NCBI GenBank assembly: GCA_034769895.1
Contig: JAWRYS010001449.1
Location: 310,001 to 374,000, forward strand
Origin: Magicicada septendecula
Taxonomy: Eukaryota > Arthropoda > Insecta > Hemiptera > Cicadidae
DNA: 64,000 nt
Direction of reading: 5' to 3'
The translations under genes were made by a program, and so were the position numbers. Shown here piece by piece: positions 47,066-60,624 of this stretch. Each line of letters begins with the position of its first letter. The first letter of the stretch is position 1. The notes below the pieces were generated by a model. The model was given only the letters and a program-made list of their open reading frames with translations, ran no database searches and was not told the DNA's origin.

Positions 47066-50000
47066 ATGGTAGATCAGAGCGCGGTTCTTTTTTATGAAGT
47101 CTATGGTTGCCCATGGGTTTACAGATGGTAGCCGGGACATTTGTGCTGGACAGGACTTGCAATATGAAAATGAAAATGAAAATTCTTTTGGTCAGCAAGG
47201 TGGGTGTGGTGATGTTACATATACTCACATGTGATAATGTCGAGATGGAATGTGTCTAAAATTTTTTTTTATTGGTTTTGTATTTTGTTTGTATTAATGT
47301 GCATAATTGTAGAACGTGTTACTATTGTATTGAAAAGTGTGATGGTTATTGTTAAGGTTATAATCGCCCCTTTTATTTTGAGGGTTGTTACTCTGAAGTT
47401 GTAAACCGGAAGTAACCAATATAATTCTGTGGGGTCACACACAGTTTTTATTTCATGCCGAGGCTCTGTCAGACCTTGTTGGTGTTGGTGTTGGTAGTAA
47501 CCTGCTTAACCCTGTTGGGTATGGTCTTATATCATTGATGTATACTGGGTCATTGATTGACTTTCCTGATTGTACGTGATTGTGATTAGTTTTTTTTATT
47601 GATAGTGGATCCATGGTATTTTGATATGAGGATTACTCTGGGACATTTAGACATTATTTAATTATTTGCAGAATGCGGGGTATGGCCGGACCGGGCACCT
47701 TAGTTAGTGATTGGGGTCATGAAATTTGGAATCATTTTGATTTTGTGAGATTCTCAGAGATTTTGCAACGATTTAAAATTTTTAATATTCTTTGAATATT
47801 GATTATTCCTTGATGGATGAGTTAATCGATAATACTTGTTTGTTGGGTGTTAGGTGTTGAAATTATTTGAGTATTATATGATATTGTGTGTTCTATGTTT
47901 GTGGTATTTATGTCTGTGTTATATTGTTTTGTGTTTTGTGTCTTGTAAATTTTGTAACATTACATTTGGCACAGCTTGATATCGTACCAGATTTAATGAA
48001 GATCATGGATAAGAAAATTAACCAGAAGAAAAATATCTTTTAAAAATGATGGTGAAGATGAACAACTAACTACTTTAGACTGACTTATACTATAACTGAC
48101 CGTACCCAAATTAATGTTTAGGTAAAGTGATGCAAAATACCCCGATGATGACATGAATTACAAATAATTACAATAATAAGACTTATAAAGACAGACAGCA
48201 TTATGTGCCATTACTATAAGTAAACAAATTGTTTTACTAAATGTATCAAAATATAAAAATAATCAAAATACAAATTGAGGGATAATAGGGCCAAATATAC
48301 AATATAATATAAAATAATATATTAGTAAATTGTTAACTAAATGATATAATGGAATAATACAAGAAAACAATCATATAGATACATGGAAACATACAACTAA
48401 GAGTGTGAATAATAGTGGACATAATGTTATCAAATAAATAATGTATAATCACGTAATAATTCTCAAGTGTATAAAAAAAATGGTAAAAGTACCTAGCACA
48501 GCAATGGCTGAAATGCATGAGAAAAGAATAAAAATTATAAATCATTATTAAATGATTAAACTTTCCTTTTTTATGTTTTAAAAATAAGATTAAGTTGTGT
48601 TGATGTTATTTATAGTTAGTAAGTAATGAGTGTATGATATGCCTTATGCAGGATGTATGTAACCAGACATATACATATTGTTTAATCACAAAATGTGAAT
48701 TATGTTTTTTTATAATGTTACAGTAATAATTATTGTTATATTTTTAAATAATAATACTAATAGAGCTATAGGGAGTAGTTTTGATGGTAGTTGCATAGTT
48801 AATAGGTGTTACAATAACAGAAAATAGAAATTTATCATGTCAAGACCTAGGCCTATAAAAACTTTGGAATTTTGTAAATTTTAGGACATACATTTAGAAT
48901 TTTATAAAACAAATGTTGTAATATGGATAGGTTTATAATTAATAATATACACAACAAATATGGAATCGAAATAATTAGTTTTAAGTTATTTAAGAAAAAT
49001 TCAGATAGCAAAAAATGTAACATCAGTATTTCTTAAGCAAAAATAGGCTTGTTTGGTGTCTATATGTCACAAATGTTAAGACCAAAATAATGATGCTAGT
49101 AGTTTTAAATTCCCAATCAGTACAAAAAAGTTATACTAATTTACAAGTTTTTGACCAAATTCAGACATTGAAATAATGAAGTTGTATGACAATGTATATC
49201 TGAATCAACCAACCAGATTTCAAGTTTTACCTTAGCAACCGAAAATTCAGATAAATAAAATACGGACTTCTTTAACAACCGTCATTGAAGACAGACGCGT
49301 TATTAAAACGTCTCAAATAATTATATTTTAAATAGTGAAAACACATACCAGACTTTGTAAAACGAATTGGTATAGTCAATACAAAATGTTATAATAACAA
49401 AAGAACACTAAGAATTTAATTCAGAAGAACTTAGATCCGGGGATAAGAAGCAAAGAAGACTTGGACCCTATCTTCGTCCTGGAAGAATAAGGAAGAGGAT
49501 CTGGGTGAATTTGAACAATTTATCATCTTATGTGACAACACCTACACTTGTGTACACAACTATTTAGGAATTAAACAATAAATAAAACTACAGACACTAT
49601 TCTACACCAACAATAAAGAACACTTGAAAATAACACCAATTGAGTATTACACCTTTTTTGAACACCATAAATCTTTAACGATAACTAATAAGCATCTAAA
49701 CTGTTCATAACCTATAATAGTGAGTAACACATACACGACTACCAGTTTGCACTATACACATCAAAACCTTGTAATATCCTTATATTGTGAAGTTTGTATT
49801 TTGATTTTAAGAGTTATGTTATTTGTGTAACCATAATTTCCGAACCAAATACGCCCTGAGATTATTTATTTCATTGAAATAAAAAAACTGCATCATTCTT
49901 TTGCTTGTCGAATCCAGCATAGAGCATAATATTTTAGCTTCTACCAACTTATGAATAAAAACGCATGATTTTGTCATAATTTGTAATTACAGTAAAGAAA

Positions 50001-50100
50001 AACGAGAAGTAATTAATCAATACTTCATTTGAATAAAGATTGTTAAAAGGAATATATCTGTTTGGTGTTATCTTTGCATTATTATTACTGTTTCAATTAA
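47066..50100. other. AT-rich non-coding stretch
   Basis: No convincing gene on either strand; ORFs are short and of low complexity. A TGTAACATTACA palindrome at about 47956 resembles an LTR end but has no partner. Confidence 0.5.
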
Positions 50101-51700
50101 GAATTACGATAACATAGCACAGCGGACGGAGCAACTGTTGGCAACTCCGAGTGACGTCATTGGGACTGGATGCATGGTGGGAGCGAGCGGCAGAATACAA
50201 CAGTAGCATAATAATTTATCGTTCAACATATTTATTTGTTACAAATTGACGAATCCAACGTGCGGCGAATTAAGTCGTCTCGTATAAATCGTTACAATTT
50301 GGTATTATAGTGTTAGTGTTTGCTCTTCCCGTGTCTTCGAGGAGTTTGCTCTGCCATTGGTCTTTAACCTCTCTCTTGCATTCGTTAGAGAACCCTAATT
50401 CTACTTGAAGAAATAAAGTTTTTCCTTTGTGTTGTGTTGATGTGTTGTTTGGTCCGGCCCCCATTCCGCATTCTTAGGTGGGTGCCCCCCCTGTCTTGGC
50501 GAAGTCTGGTTATTCTGTCGTACTGTAGACAAGTTACCCCCCCCCTACTTATTGAGGTTGACTATCATGTAGGAAGATTAAAGCGATCTGGGATTGATGT
50601 TCGTGTGCCCTCGGCGCGGTCTTCTCTACATAGTTAGTAGGGGCCGTCCGCCCTAGCGTAGGGAGGTGGATCACGCACATACCAAGGCTTGTAGTCGCCT
50701 TGTGGTGTTGTGTGTGCGTGGTCGGTCCACGAGGTGGACAGTTGTAGAGTGAGAGGGTGATCACTCACATATCAAGGTTGGTGATACCTTGTTGGTCTTC
50801 GGACGGATATGTGAGTGGCAGTAGTTGTAAAGTGGTGTCAACAGTGAGGGTGACGTTTAGGGTGGGCCCTGGGATTGGCATGCCGGAGGGAGTCGTGCGG
50901 GGACGGGCGTTGTCTAGCTGAGCGTTGTTGGGTCCTTGGGTCTCAGTGTGTAGGTTTGGAGGCCTTAGGAGGTCAGAACTCAGAGACGGTGCCCGAATCT
51001 CGTCTTTCTTCTTTTCTCCTTCTGTCTCTTATTGCTGTATGCTGCCCCTGATGAAGCCAGCATGCAGCACCGCATACTCATACACATACACATGTGGACA
51101 ATTCTTTATTCACTGTTATGTATGCATAAGGGGTTACGTATTTAATTCTGTTTAATTAATGGGAGAATGCATGGCAATTTTGTATGTGTGTGACTCATAT
51201 TTTACTTCCGGTAGATGGGCGAGCACATGGTAATTATACTTAATTGTTTGAAAGATTAAAGGTAAAAGAAGTAAGCTAAAAGGTAAAAAATAAAAATAAA
51301 AGGTCTTGAATGTTGGAAATGTTAAGTTTAACGTAAATGTGAATTCAAACTTCGTGATTACACTGAGCAATATAGCTAACAACAGAGTGGTAGTGTGGAT
51401 AAAAAATTCCCACAGTGTGTGTGTGTGTGGCTTTCTTTGTACTGGAGCGAGTGAGCTTGTGAGTGGTTATATTTCCCGACGGCATTCTACAAGTGAAATT
51501 TGTTCTAGGATTCTCGCACAGGCCAAGAGAGGGGTGAATGACCTGATGATGACAACTACAACCGTCACATCGTCAGAGCTGGACACTAGAACACTCCCCC
51601 ATCACCGTCAGGCTTAGAGATGCTCCTCAACATCAAAAGACTGCTGGATAGAAGGAAACGAGCCAGAATGATGAACTAACCATCAACCTCACCTACCTTT
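50101..51700. other. GC-richer non-coding island with two related stem-loops
   Basis: Base composition is clearly higher in GC than both flanks. It holds TGACGTCATTGG (CRE next to an inverted CCAAT) at about 50153, an AATAAA followed by a GT-rich stretch near 50410-50445, two similar stem-loops (50672-50720 and 50762-50817), and a short GT repeat near 51415. All ORFs are short and unconvincing. It may be part of an unrecognised repeat family or a host 5' region. Confidence 0.35.
50672..50817 (+). repeat. Pair of related imperfect stem-loops
   Basis: CACGCACATACCAAGG...CCTTG...GTGTGCGTG and, 40 bases later, CACTCACATATCAAGG...CCTTG...TATGTGAGTG. Both have the form CAC(G/T)CACATA(C/T)CAAGG with complementary 3' arms. 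The second arm differs from the first at matching positions on both sides of the stem (G to T paired with C to A), which looks like compensatory change. Confidence 0.45.
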
Positions 51701-54186
51701 CTTCACAGGATCTAACGGGTATTGCCAAGTCTACAAATGTGCAGGTGGGCTGATTCCGTTTATAAAATCTCGTCCACAACACCACACCGGTTCTCATTTC
51801 ACAATGAAAGTATACACCTGAACATTATTTGTATATTCTGATGAATCAAAATCAGAACAAGTTCTGTGGATAGATATATATATTTGTTATTATTATTGAC
51901 TGTGTTAAAGGACCTACCTTCTATATTGCTCAATTAATTACTGTTGTTATTAGTATTGTCAATGCATTAACAAAAATGGGATATATATAGTATGTGTTCT
52001 ACATGTGAAAACGTACACATAAACCGTATTTTTCTTTGTTATAATGATCGAAACTTTGTTACAACTACAAGTCAAAATTTATAGTCTTAACTGTGTCAAA
52101 AGTATCAACTTTGTATACTACTTGATAATTTTGGTTGTTACTGCTATTGACAATTCTCATTGAGACAGATAGTATACATACATGTAATGATTGGTATAAA
52201 GGCCAAGACATAAACAGTATTTTCATGTTCAGAAAGATTAAGATTTTGTTAGAACTAGTCAGGTGGATATACATTTGTGATATATGTATTTTTTAAATGG
52301 TGCTAAAAGGATCCACCTGTTATGCTTGAATTACTTTATTGTTATCAGCATTGGCGATTAATATTGATATGTACTAAATGTATATATGTCTACATCTTTG
52401 TTCGTAAAAAGAAAATTAAGAACGGATCTGAGATACACAGAATTCAATTGTTAAAAACTGTATTGAACACTGAATAATTAATTATTGCCGGTAGCATGAA
52501 AATTTTACTTATTGATTATAATGACTGTATAAAGATGAGTGAGCACCAATAAAAGAAGGGTTGTTAACTGATTGTTTTATTTGCAAGTCCTGTCAGGATG
52601 GGTCCAGCCATTTTATGCTTCCGTCTAGTCCTTGTGGCTAGTTACTAATTTTAAGTAACCCCCCTCAACAAAAAAAAAAAATTGTACAAAATTTGTGAGG
52701 GGGGAGTTTCACCTGAACAGTAGTAAGAATGAGTTAGTATCCTGTTGAGTTATTCACTGTTCTGACGGATGATACGCAAATACTGGAAGGTAGGATGTGA
52801 GAGCCAGCAATAACCTTAAATAAAACTCTCATATACTGTATTTCAGTTATTACACAGTGTTCTGTTCATTACAGACAAGTGCTTGGTTTGATAATTTTTT
52901 TAAAAATAAAATTGTATGTTTTACTGTAGCTTTACAGTAGCTTGACAGAAAGTGTAAAAATGTAAAATAAAAACGGCATTACTTAAGTGTAAATAAAAAG
53001 TGAACACTTTACAGTAGCACAAAAAATGACAAAAACTGAGACAATGAAATGTTACAGTCAGTTAAAAATATTGCAGTCTCCCTCACACAAAATTTTAAAG
53101 TATAAATACATATCAACACCACAACAAAATACTTTTTTTTGGAGCAAAAGGAAACACAATGGAAAGGCATCTCAGTAGAATCGCTTTGAAATTATGGTTT
53201 CAAAATGTTTAGGGAAAAGAATAAAAAAATGCTAGCATTAACAATCCAACAATGTATCGAAAATATCAGGATCTTGCAAGGTACATTATAGGGAAAATTG
53301 GTTTTGTAGCTGCTAGTGGATGTTTGTTTCTATACAAAATAATTGCAGTATCTAATAAATTATCGTACATATTTAATCATTTATTGAATAATTTGTCATT
53401 TATATAATTTTGTTTATTTTTTAATTTCTATAGATACTTTTGGTGTGTTTGCTTTAATTTTGTGTTTTACATAATCTTTTGTGATTAAATCATTTGGTAT
53501 AAAATGTTCCAGATTATAAAATACACCTCACAGTTTTAACATACAATATATATAGTAACACCTCTATACATAGTAACAGGTATATCAATATGCCTGTAAT
53601 CACAGGTATGGGAAAGTAATGGCAAATCTTGCATAATCTTGTTATCAGTTATTGTTATTTTTCGGCTAGTGCTATTCATATTGGCCCAAAGTGATCACAA
53701 AAGGAATTTATTGTATTTGTTTACAGTCAACAGTGTAGATTCCAGGTGATGATTTGAGATTTATATAAATTAATTTTCACTCACATGAATGAAGTTACAA
53801 CCGTAAAGAAATACAGAATATATTTTCTATGATAGCAGACAAGACAGAACACTTGTATTTTGCCTTTTATGTGTGTACATACATTCAGACATCATTTATT
53901 TGGATTGACTTCTGCAAGCTTGAAATCAGATAAAAATAATGTTATGTATTATACTTTAGTGTATGTGTAAAATTATAATCCTCAAAGTATAATATTGAAT
54001 TCATTGGGATGTTTCGTTAAATTGTTACGACGGTCTCACCGATCGTCACATAGTACAGTGGAAACCAAAATAAAATACACTTATGAATTTGCTAATTTAG
54101 TTTATTACATTAATATCTTTAATTGGTGTTGTTACAGCTTGTTCAGTTTCGTTACTTTTTTAATCAGTGTTGTGTTGTGAGTAGCT
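51701..54186. other. AT-rich non-coding stretch
   Basis: No supported gene. It holds the second copy of the hairpin repeat (52638-52711) and tracts of simple AT sequence. Confidence 0.5.
52638..52711. repeat. C-tract/G-tract hairpin repeat, copy 2
   Basis: Same orientation as the copy at 46990. Here AACCCCCCTCA and TGAGGGGGGAGTT form a near-perfect inverted repeat around an A-rich loop with TTGTACAAAAT. GCAAGTCCTGTC at about 52588 also occurs inverted near copy 1 (about 47150-47162). Confidence 0.45.
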
Positions 54187-54193
54187 ATGATGG

Positions 54194-57022
54194 TTGAGTG
54201 TTATTGGTACAGAAGAGGATGCTGCAGTTTCTTTTCTTCAAGAAAAAGGTTTGGTTCACAATCCTCGTCGTTGTGTTAATGGACGTGACATGATGTTGAG
54301 CCTTGGGCAGCAACAGCGTTGGTGTTGCAATAAGAAGACTTGCCGTGAGTATAAGGTAGTTCGCAAGGGCACATTTTTAGAGGGGTCCAAATTACCGCTG
54401 AGAAAAATAATAAAATTTATTTATTTCTGGTGTGAAGGGCGTAGTAGTGTGAAAAACAGTAAAAATCAACTGGAAATCGGCGTCAACACACACAGAGTGG
54501 ACGGCTTACTTAAGAATTAAGATATATCTGTGCCTTAGACATCATGAGAAACCCACGGAAAATTGGAGGACCGAATTTAACAGTTGAAATTGACTATAGT
54601 TAACTGCATGGAAGTAGTATCGTCAAGGTCAAACCGCTTACTTACAGCGTTGCCACTGAGCAACAGATTCCCTTTCTTCCGAAAAATGCTACACTAGTAA
54701 GTAGGCCTACTTAATGTAAAGAATATAACAACGTGATTTTTAAATTAAATATTTACTTTGTTATCAATAAGGCTTCCATTAAAATCATTTTTTGTGCTTT
54801 AAACTGTTGAACATTCTAAAATCAATGAAAATAGAAGACTGAAAAAACAACGATACATTTTGAAGGTTCATAAATGCCTACTGCAGAAATTTTATAGATA
54901 AAATTTAATGTTATTTAAAGTAAAAAACATTTTAACATCTTACGAGTATCACACAGTTGTTCTGGTTTTGTAAGATAGAGTAATGTAAGGTTAACTTGCG
55001 TTTTACTGTATTTTTTTAAGTAAAATTTTACAGGGAGAAAGTTTTTAATACATACATTAGAATACACTGTCAATAATTCTTAATAATAATTACATCACAA
55101 TTAATACATAGTTAATAATTAATTAACAATGAATTTCCGTAACTTATACATAACATTCAATGCGATGCGTCAGCTATAGTTTGTTTGAACGAATTTTCAT
55201 ACGCATCCTGTGTCTTAAGCTTGCCCCATTTAATTATTGAAGAGACACCGCACTATTCGTGACTCTGAAAAATATTCTATTTTTACTTCCTGCACTGCTT
55301 ATTAATACTTAAGTAAAAAAATTAGAACTATACTATAAGACGTTACATGCACAAATAGCATAAAAATAATCGTATGTATAAACGTGAAACGAGTTGGATG
55401 TCTTAAGAAAATAAGGATAATTTTATAAACAACAAATACAAATGCCTCATGAAATAAATTTAAAATTCCTTATTAATATATTATAAATCTTTAAATACAG
55501 AAATTAAATTTATAATTCTATATTTTATGAATTATCCTTACAAATTTTATAATTAAAATTTTCATTATTTTATAAACTATAGAATTCCTTATGAGTATTA
55601 TAAATAATAGTTAGTACTGTAACTGAAATGGGATTGGCTTTTGCCACAACAGCGACAAATTTGTTTACAGAAATTGCTTAGTCCTATTTATCTTTGTGCA
55701 ACGGAAGAAAGGTAGTAGCGCGGCCAGTAAACATACACATTTTTTAGGGGAGTGTAAAATGACAAAGGCATTCATAAAAGTGTCAGACAGCAATATTTAC
55801 CGAAAAGACATGCCGACAGGGTATACGCAATTTGCATACCAAATGTGTACATATACCTAACAGAACTTATGAACCATATGGCTAAGGAACGACCGTGCAG
55901 AGAACAAAAGCAGATTCATTTACAAAAGGGAAAAGACCGTGAGTATGAAAAAATTAAAGCGACAACAGCAGGTAAGTTAAGCGTTCTCAGACAACTGTCA
56001 GTCTGTAGGATAACCACCCATGAAGAAAACAGTAAAACTTTAAATAAGTAAGTTCACTGTACGGAAAACACAAAATAACTGACCTAAAGGTACTTCGTAA
56101 AGTTAGGGTGTGTATTGCTAAAAGCTTTAGATTCTAACATAAGAAAAACCAGCGCAGTATAAATCGTAGATTCAGAGAACTGCAAATCGTAACAAAAGAA
56201 GCCAAAGAAAGAGAAGAAACGCAAAGATAGAAATTCTGTAGATATTTACGCGACAACAAAAAATATGTTGCCGACTCACACAAATTTGTATAGCTCAAAT
56301 ACTGGCGCCCAGAATTTAACTGAATAATGTTACCCACAACTAATTATTCCTGATAAAAAAAATTCATTTACGCCATACGCATAAATAAATTTGAAACGAG
56401 CAATATAAGGTGGATGTATGAAATTTGCTTTCGTAACACTGCTAAAACGCTACACACTGTACTAGCCGGCAACAACGCTGGGCGAGGGGCGTGGAGGTGA
56501 CAGGGAGAAGCAGTGAAAGTGAGTGACCTTGACGGTACTACTTCCATGCAGTTAACTCTAGAGTGTGTTTGCCAAGAGAAAAAATGTTGGCCGGGTGTAT
56601 CCACAACAATGGATATTCGGTGGATACTGCCGAAAAACCAAGGAATGCTTCTTGTGTCGTGTCGAAGATCGGTCAGCAGCTACCCTCCTACCTCTCATAG
56701 TGGCAAATATTGAACCAGGGTCTACTATAATGTCAGATGAGTGGCGTTCGTACCGTCAAATTGTTAATTTGCCACAACAGTACAGTCATTTGACTGTAAA
56801 CCATAGTTATAACTTTGTGGATCCTCAAACGGGAGCGCATACACAAGGCGTAGAAAGCATGTGGCGCTCCTGTAAATGCCGAAACATTATTGAATGTGGT
56901 ACGAGAAGGGAAAGCTTAGATTCTTATTAAGTGAGTTTATGTGGCGAACGAGAAATAGAAATGAGGATTTGGTCTAGAAAATGCTAGAAACCATCAACAA
57001 ATATGAGGCCCTTTTTTACTAA
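54194..57022 (+). pseudogene. Merlin (ISXO2/IS1595-like) transposase, split by another element
   Basis: The 5' part (54194-54596) has the N-terminal zinc-ribbon and helix region: GLVHNPRRCVNGRDMM, RWCCNKKTC and KGTFLEGSKLPLRKIIKFIY. It then loses frame near 54497 and 54517 before PRKIGGPNLTVEID, whose Asp is the first catalytic acid. The 3' part (56561-57022) resumes with VYPQQWIFGGYC, CFLCRVEDRSAATLLPL, MSDEWRSY (second Asp), NHSYNFVDPQTGAHTQGVES (His region and third acid, Glu) and MWRTRNRNED after a further frameshift near 56927. No ATG in frame is seen at the start (a TGA lies just upstream; an ATG at 54187 is one frame off). I did not find the Merlin terminal repeats. Confidence 0.85.
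54597..56558. mobile_element. 1.96 kb DNA element with 34-bp terminal inverted repeats
   Basis: The left terminus (54598-54631, AGTTAACTGCATGGAAGTAG...) and right terminus (56524-56557) are inverted repeats of 34 bp with one mismatch. The element sits inside the Merlin transposase: coding stops at CTA (54594-54596) and resumes after CTA (56558-56560). A TA duplication (Tc1/mariner style) or a CTA duplication with one extra T both fit. The interior has no recognisable transposase; the longest ORFs are under 70 codons and the middle is AT-rich. It is therefore a non-autonomous element of undetermined superfamily. Confidence 0.75.
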
Positions 57023-57767
57023 AAACAAATGTTGGTGTTTTTGATATTTTAGTGTAGAGAGAGGAGGAGAGATTATCGTCGGTTAGTGCTATTTGAATAT
57101 TCCCGCACTTCTGGTTAATGAGCGACCAGCTCTAACCTTAATCTGGCAGCTGTAGGTTATTTTCTCTTCTCGTCGTCGGCAAGGCTATATTCGCCTATGT
57201 ACCTGCTCGCTCCCACTAATACCTGTAAACACTCTCTTAGCCTATTTGCAAGCATTAAATAATAACTCTTTTATAGGTAATTATTGATTTTTATTTTCTG
57301 CTTATTGGTTCAAAAAAATGTAAATGGTTCGGTCTTGGGTCGACCTTGACAGATTCGTATCGATTCGTTACTGGAATCCGACCTTCAACAAGTTTCAAAT
57401 AATTATAATGCAAATTAATAATATCAGGGCTTGGGTTCTTCGTGCTTTTAAGAAGTCAGAAATGTTTTAAAAAGACGTAAGACACATTACAAATATGTAA
57501 AAATAAGAAATCTTAATTATTAATGTTAACAAATGTGAAAGTTATGTTTTTAACTAACTGCGTCAACGACAGACTTTGTCTGCACTGGAAAATAGCTGCT
57601 AAACAAGATGGCCGCCCTGGTCAGTTAACTAAAAGACATGTGCATCCTCCGTTTTTGTTGAAATAAAATGTTATTATTGTTAACCACCGTATTAATGTTC
57701 AGTAGTTATCCTAATTATCACTGTAGATAGTTTATATAGTGTAGTGAAGGTGATCTATGTTTAGTGT
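57023..57767. other. Non-coding stretch
   Basis: No gene seen. AAGATGGCCGCC (YY1-like) lies near 57606. The right terminal repeat of the Merlin element should lie at its start but was not recognised. Confidence 0.4.
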
Positions 57768-59229
57768 TGTTACGAAATTACTTCGGAAATATATTTACGT
57801 CACTTGTCGTATAATGCAGCAAGCCAGTCTTCTAGGATTTTTGATATTGGTGTAGATTTAAGTTCCAGCGGTCAGTGGTAGTTGGTTTATTTTATCTATC
57901 AGTTTTTTAGTATGTTATCCTCTTCTGTGCTTTTGTTTTAAGTCATTAATTTAATTTAAGTTTGATTTTTTATCTTCACTCTTTAGGCGTCAACTATACG
58001 GTTTTTACCCTTTCTCTCTTGCGTTCAACAATACAATTATAATTCTTCTCGTCATAGTAACGGTTTTTTGACTAGTAAGCTCTGGCTTTGATTGGTCAGT
58101 TTGCACGAACTTGAGGTCAAGCGGCATATAGTACTGAAAATCATATCCTTGCCTTCCAATGTCAAAAAATACTCCTTTGTTACCTTTTGTTTAAGTTAAA
58201 ATTAATTTACATAGTTTTGTTCCTATTACAAAGATCTACATTATGGTACATAATTTTATATGGGTTGACTTTATAATAGGCGTTTTTACACCTTTACAAG
58301 AATTCTAAATCTGGACCATAGTACTGCCCTAACTTTTATTATACAATATTTAATTTTTGTCGGACTAATTTAATTTTGTTCACAATTATTCTAAAACTTG
58401 TGTCTTACTTAAATTTTGGTCCTTTTTTATTAGTTTGCCAATGTTAACTCGTTATTTATTCATTTCTGACTTTACTTTTCTCTATATTACCTATCTGGCC
58501 TATGCCTTAAATTATCATTATGTTTTAAATGATATTATTAATTAATCGAATACCTCCTTTGAACCCTTTAGCCTGATTACAATATTGTTGCAAATGTTTT
58601 GACATCTTAAATTGCCTTAAACATTAACAAAAATACTAATAAAACATGTTAACATCCTAACTCATAATATTTCCTTCGTGGCTAGGATTATGCTTACAAT
58701 CTATCAAACAATCACAAAATATTTTACCGCTGTATTATTAAGTGGTAACACAGAATTGCCTATAGGCTTATTACTGAACAATAAAATAGGTCTTATTACT
58801 AATTCAGTCATGAGTCTTTTACTTAATACTAACAACAATGCCTATCCTTTAGTTTTTTTCATGGTATCACACTCTACTGATTTCTTTTATTGTCACTTTA
58901 GTTTGTGGCGTTCATCATCAGTGAATGTCATAGGGAATTCATTTATAGTAGTTTACTGTTTTAGGTATGGGGAAATCATTAAGTCACACAGTCCTCTCTG
59001 TCACTTAATGACTGGCACTGTTTGCCACTTTTTACAATTAGCACTTTTACAAAGTTTAATTCTTAATTACTACAGTACAGGGCTTTATTTATAACACCTG
59101 ACTGTGTTGTACTTCTTTTATCATTTTATCAGTTTATTTTCCTACTCATTTTGGGTTTGTTTAAATAATTTCTTTGATTAGTTGCATTATAATCTTACTT
59201 ATGTGGGGCTCTATTTATGTCGCATTACA
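57768..59229 (-). repeat. Candidate 3' LTR of the Ty3-like remnant
   Basis: Plus-strand ends are TGTTACGAAATTAC and ATGTCGCATTACA, and a purine tract lies 5 bases outside on the coding side. No second LTR is present in the window for comparison, so this is a guess from terminal motifs. A 138-codon plus-strand ORF inside it (58678-59094) shows no recognisable domain. Confidence 0.3.
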
Positions 59230-59311
59230 TAATGCCTCCCCTCCAAGACATGGTTATTTTTACTAAACTGTGGTTTGGGGAAAATAAGCTGTTACCTTAA
59301 CGGTTCCTTCT

Positions 59312-59623
59312 TTATTCATTGTGTTTTTTCATTTTGGTGACGTTATATGTCCCCTTTATCTTCTTGGTATGTGGGTTCACGAGTACATAGGTGTTGTTGT
59401 TATTGTTTTTATTTACTAAGTACGGTCCTTGGTATAGCAACAATAATTTCTTCATTATACCTTCTGCACCGCTTGGTTGCTGTCTGTTTCTGATTAGCAC
59501 TTTCTCTCCAACCTCAAACTTAATCACAGGTGTTCCCTTGTTGTCTCGTCTTCTCCTCTTTATTTCGATTCGATGTGATATTCGGTTATACACTCGGGTT
59601 AAATCTACTCCTTCACTCGACAT
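59312..59623 (-). pseudogene. Integrase C-terminal end (Ty3-like)
   Basis: The segment MSSEGVDLTRVYNRISHRIE...EVGEKVLIRN...YQGPYLVNKNNNNNTYVLVNP has the GEKVLIRN and GPYLV pattern of the integrase C-terminal (GPY/F-type) region, where the small beta-barrel binds DNA. A basic stretch (KRRRRDNK) precedes it. The frame is closed upstream by a stop, and the catalytic core (HHCC and DDE parts) is absent. The stop at 59312 is about 70 bp from the purine tract, as at the end of a pol gene without env. Confidence 0.75.
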
Positions 59624-60624
59624 TTCTGGAAATTTATTATTTCAGTTTGGTTATATATTCCTTTGGGTATTGCTACATTGGGGCTGGTATTTAACAAACT
59701 ACTTTTTCCTATAATATTTTCTTGGATCCTTCTATATATTTACTTTCTTACAGCCTTCTTTAACAACTGTTTAACCAGATATTACTTAAATTCTTCGCTT
59801 TATTCGGCGAGTTAGAGTATACGATTCGGTAGTTATCGTAATTGTTCACTAACCTCTTCCTTTGTGCCACACTCATGATTTCTGTATATCCTTTCCTTGG
59901 AATGCCCTGATTTCCTGCAGTCTTTCCTGCCATAATTCTGGTTCTGTTACGGTTTATTTGTTTCCTATGGGTACCCTAACATTTTCCCTAACTTAGTGTG
60001 AATTCCTGTCCTGAGGGGCACTTGTGCTTCCTATTATCTCAGCGGATCATTCATAATCGCAGAGTGGCGCCGTAGCATACAACATTAATACATTAATACC
60101 TTAAAGAGTAACCCTTGGATTACTAATAACACCATAGGAATTCCTATTCCTTCTCTCGTAACATTCAGGCTTATTTGCTGCTTTATGGTTTCATATTATT
60201 TACCTGTGCCTCCTATAATTGTATTTGGTTTATGGACGGCGTGCGTATTCTCTCCGTTTTATTCTGGTATGTTTATTAAGGAAGTGTTCGTTCCCGTTCT
60301 GATCAAGACTGTTGTCAGCACCTCTTGTAGTGTTTACAGTATTTTGATGTACTCTATGTCTCAGTTTGTTTTCGCTTTACCCTGTTTTCTTTCTAATGAA
60401 TCCCTTGTTATATTTTTCTAAATAATATTTTGTCTTAATTAATGGTTAGTTTAATACTTTTTTTTAGCCTTCCATTCTTTTCTTCTACGTCGGAATGGGC
60501 TCTTGTTTTGATTTCTCTTCTTATAATCATTACTATTATTATTATTATCAATCCTAACATTATTCATGCATTACCGGTTATCTTTAAAATCAGTCCCCTT
60601 TCTTGATAGTGCGTTGTATTTAGT

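Noticed and set aside
47004..47228. 74-codon minus-strand ORF
   Set aside because: It runs across the C/G-tract hairpin repeat and has no domain.
47956..47990. TGTAACATTACA followed by TTTGGCACAGC as an LTR end plus primer-binding site
   Set aside because: No matching LTR start, no gag or pol downstream; likely chance.
50270..50764. Short ORFs in the GC-richer island
   Set aside because: Overlapping in several frames and strands with no homology; the region is better explained by repeats and hairpins.
58678..59094. 138-codon plus-strand ORF as a membrane protein
   Set aside because: Opposite to the retroelement, no recognisable domain; probably chance inside a candidate LTR.
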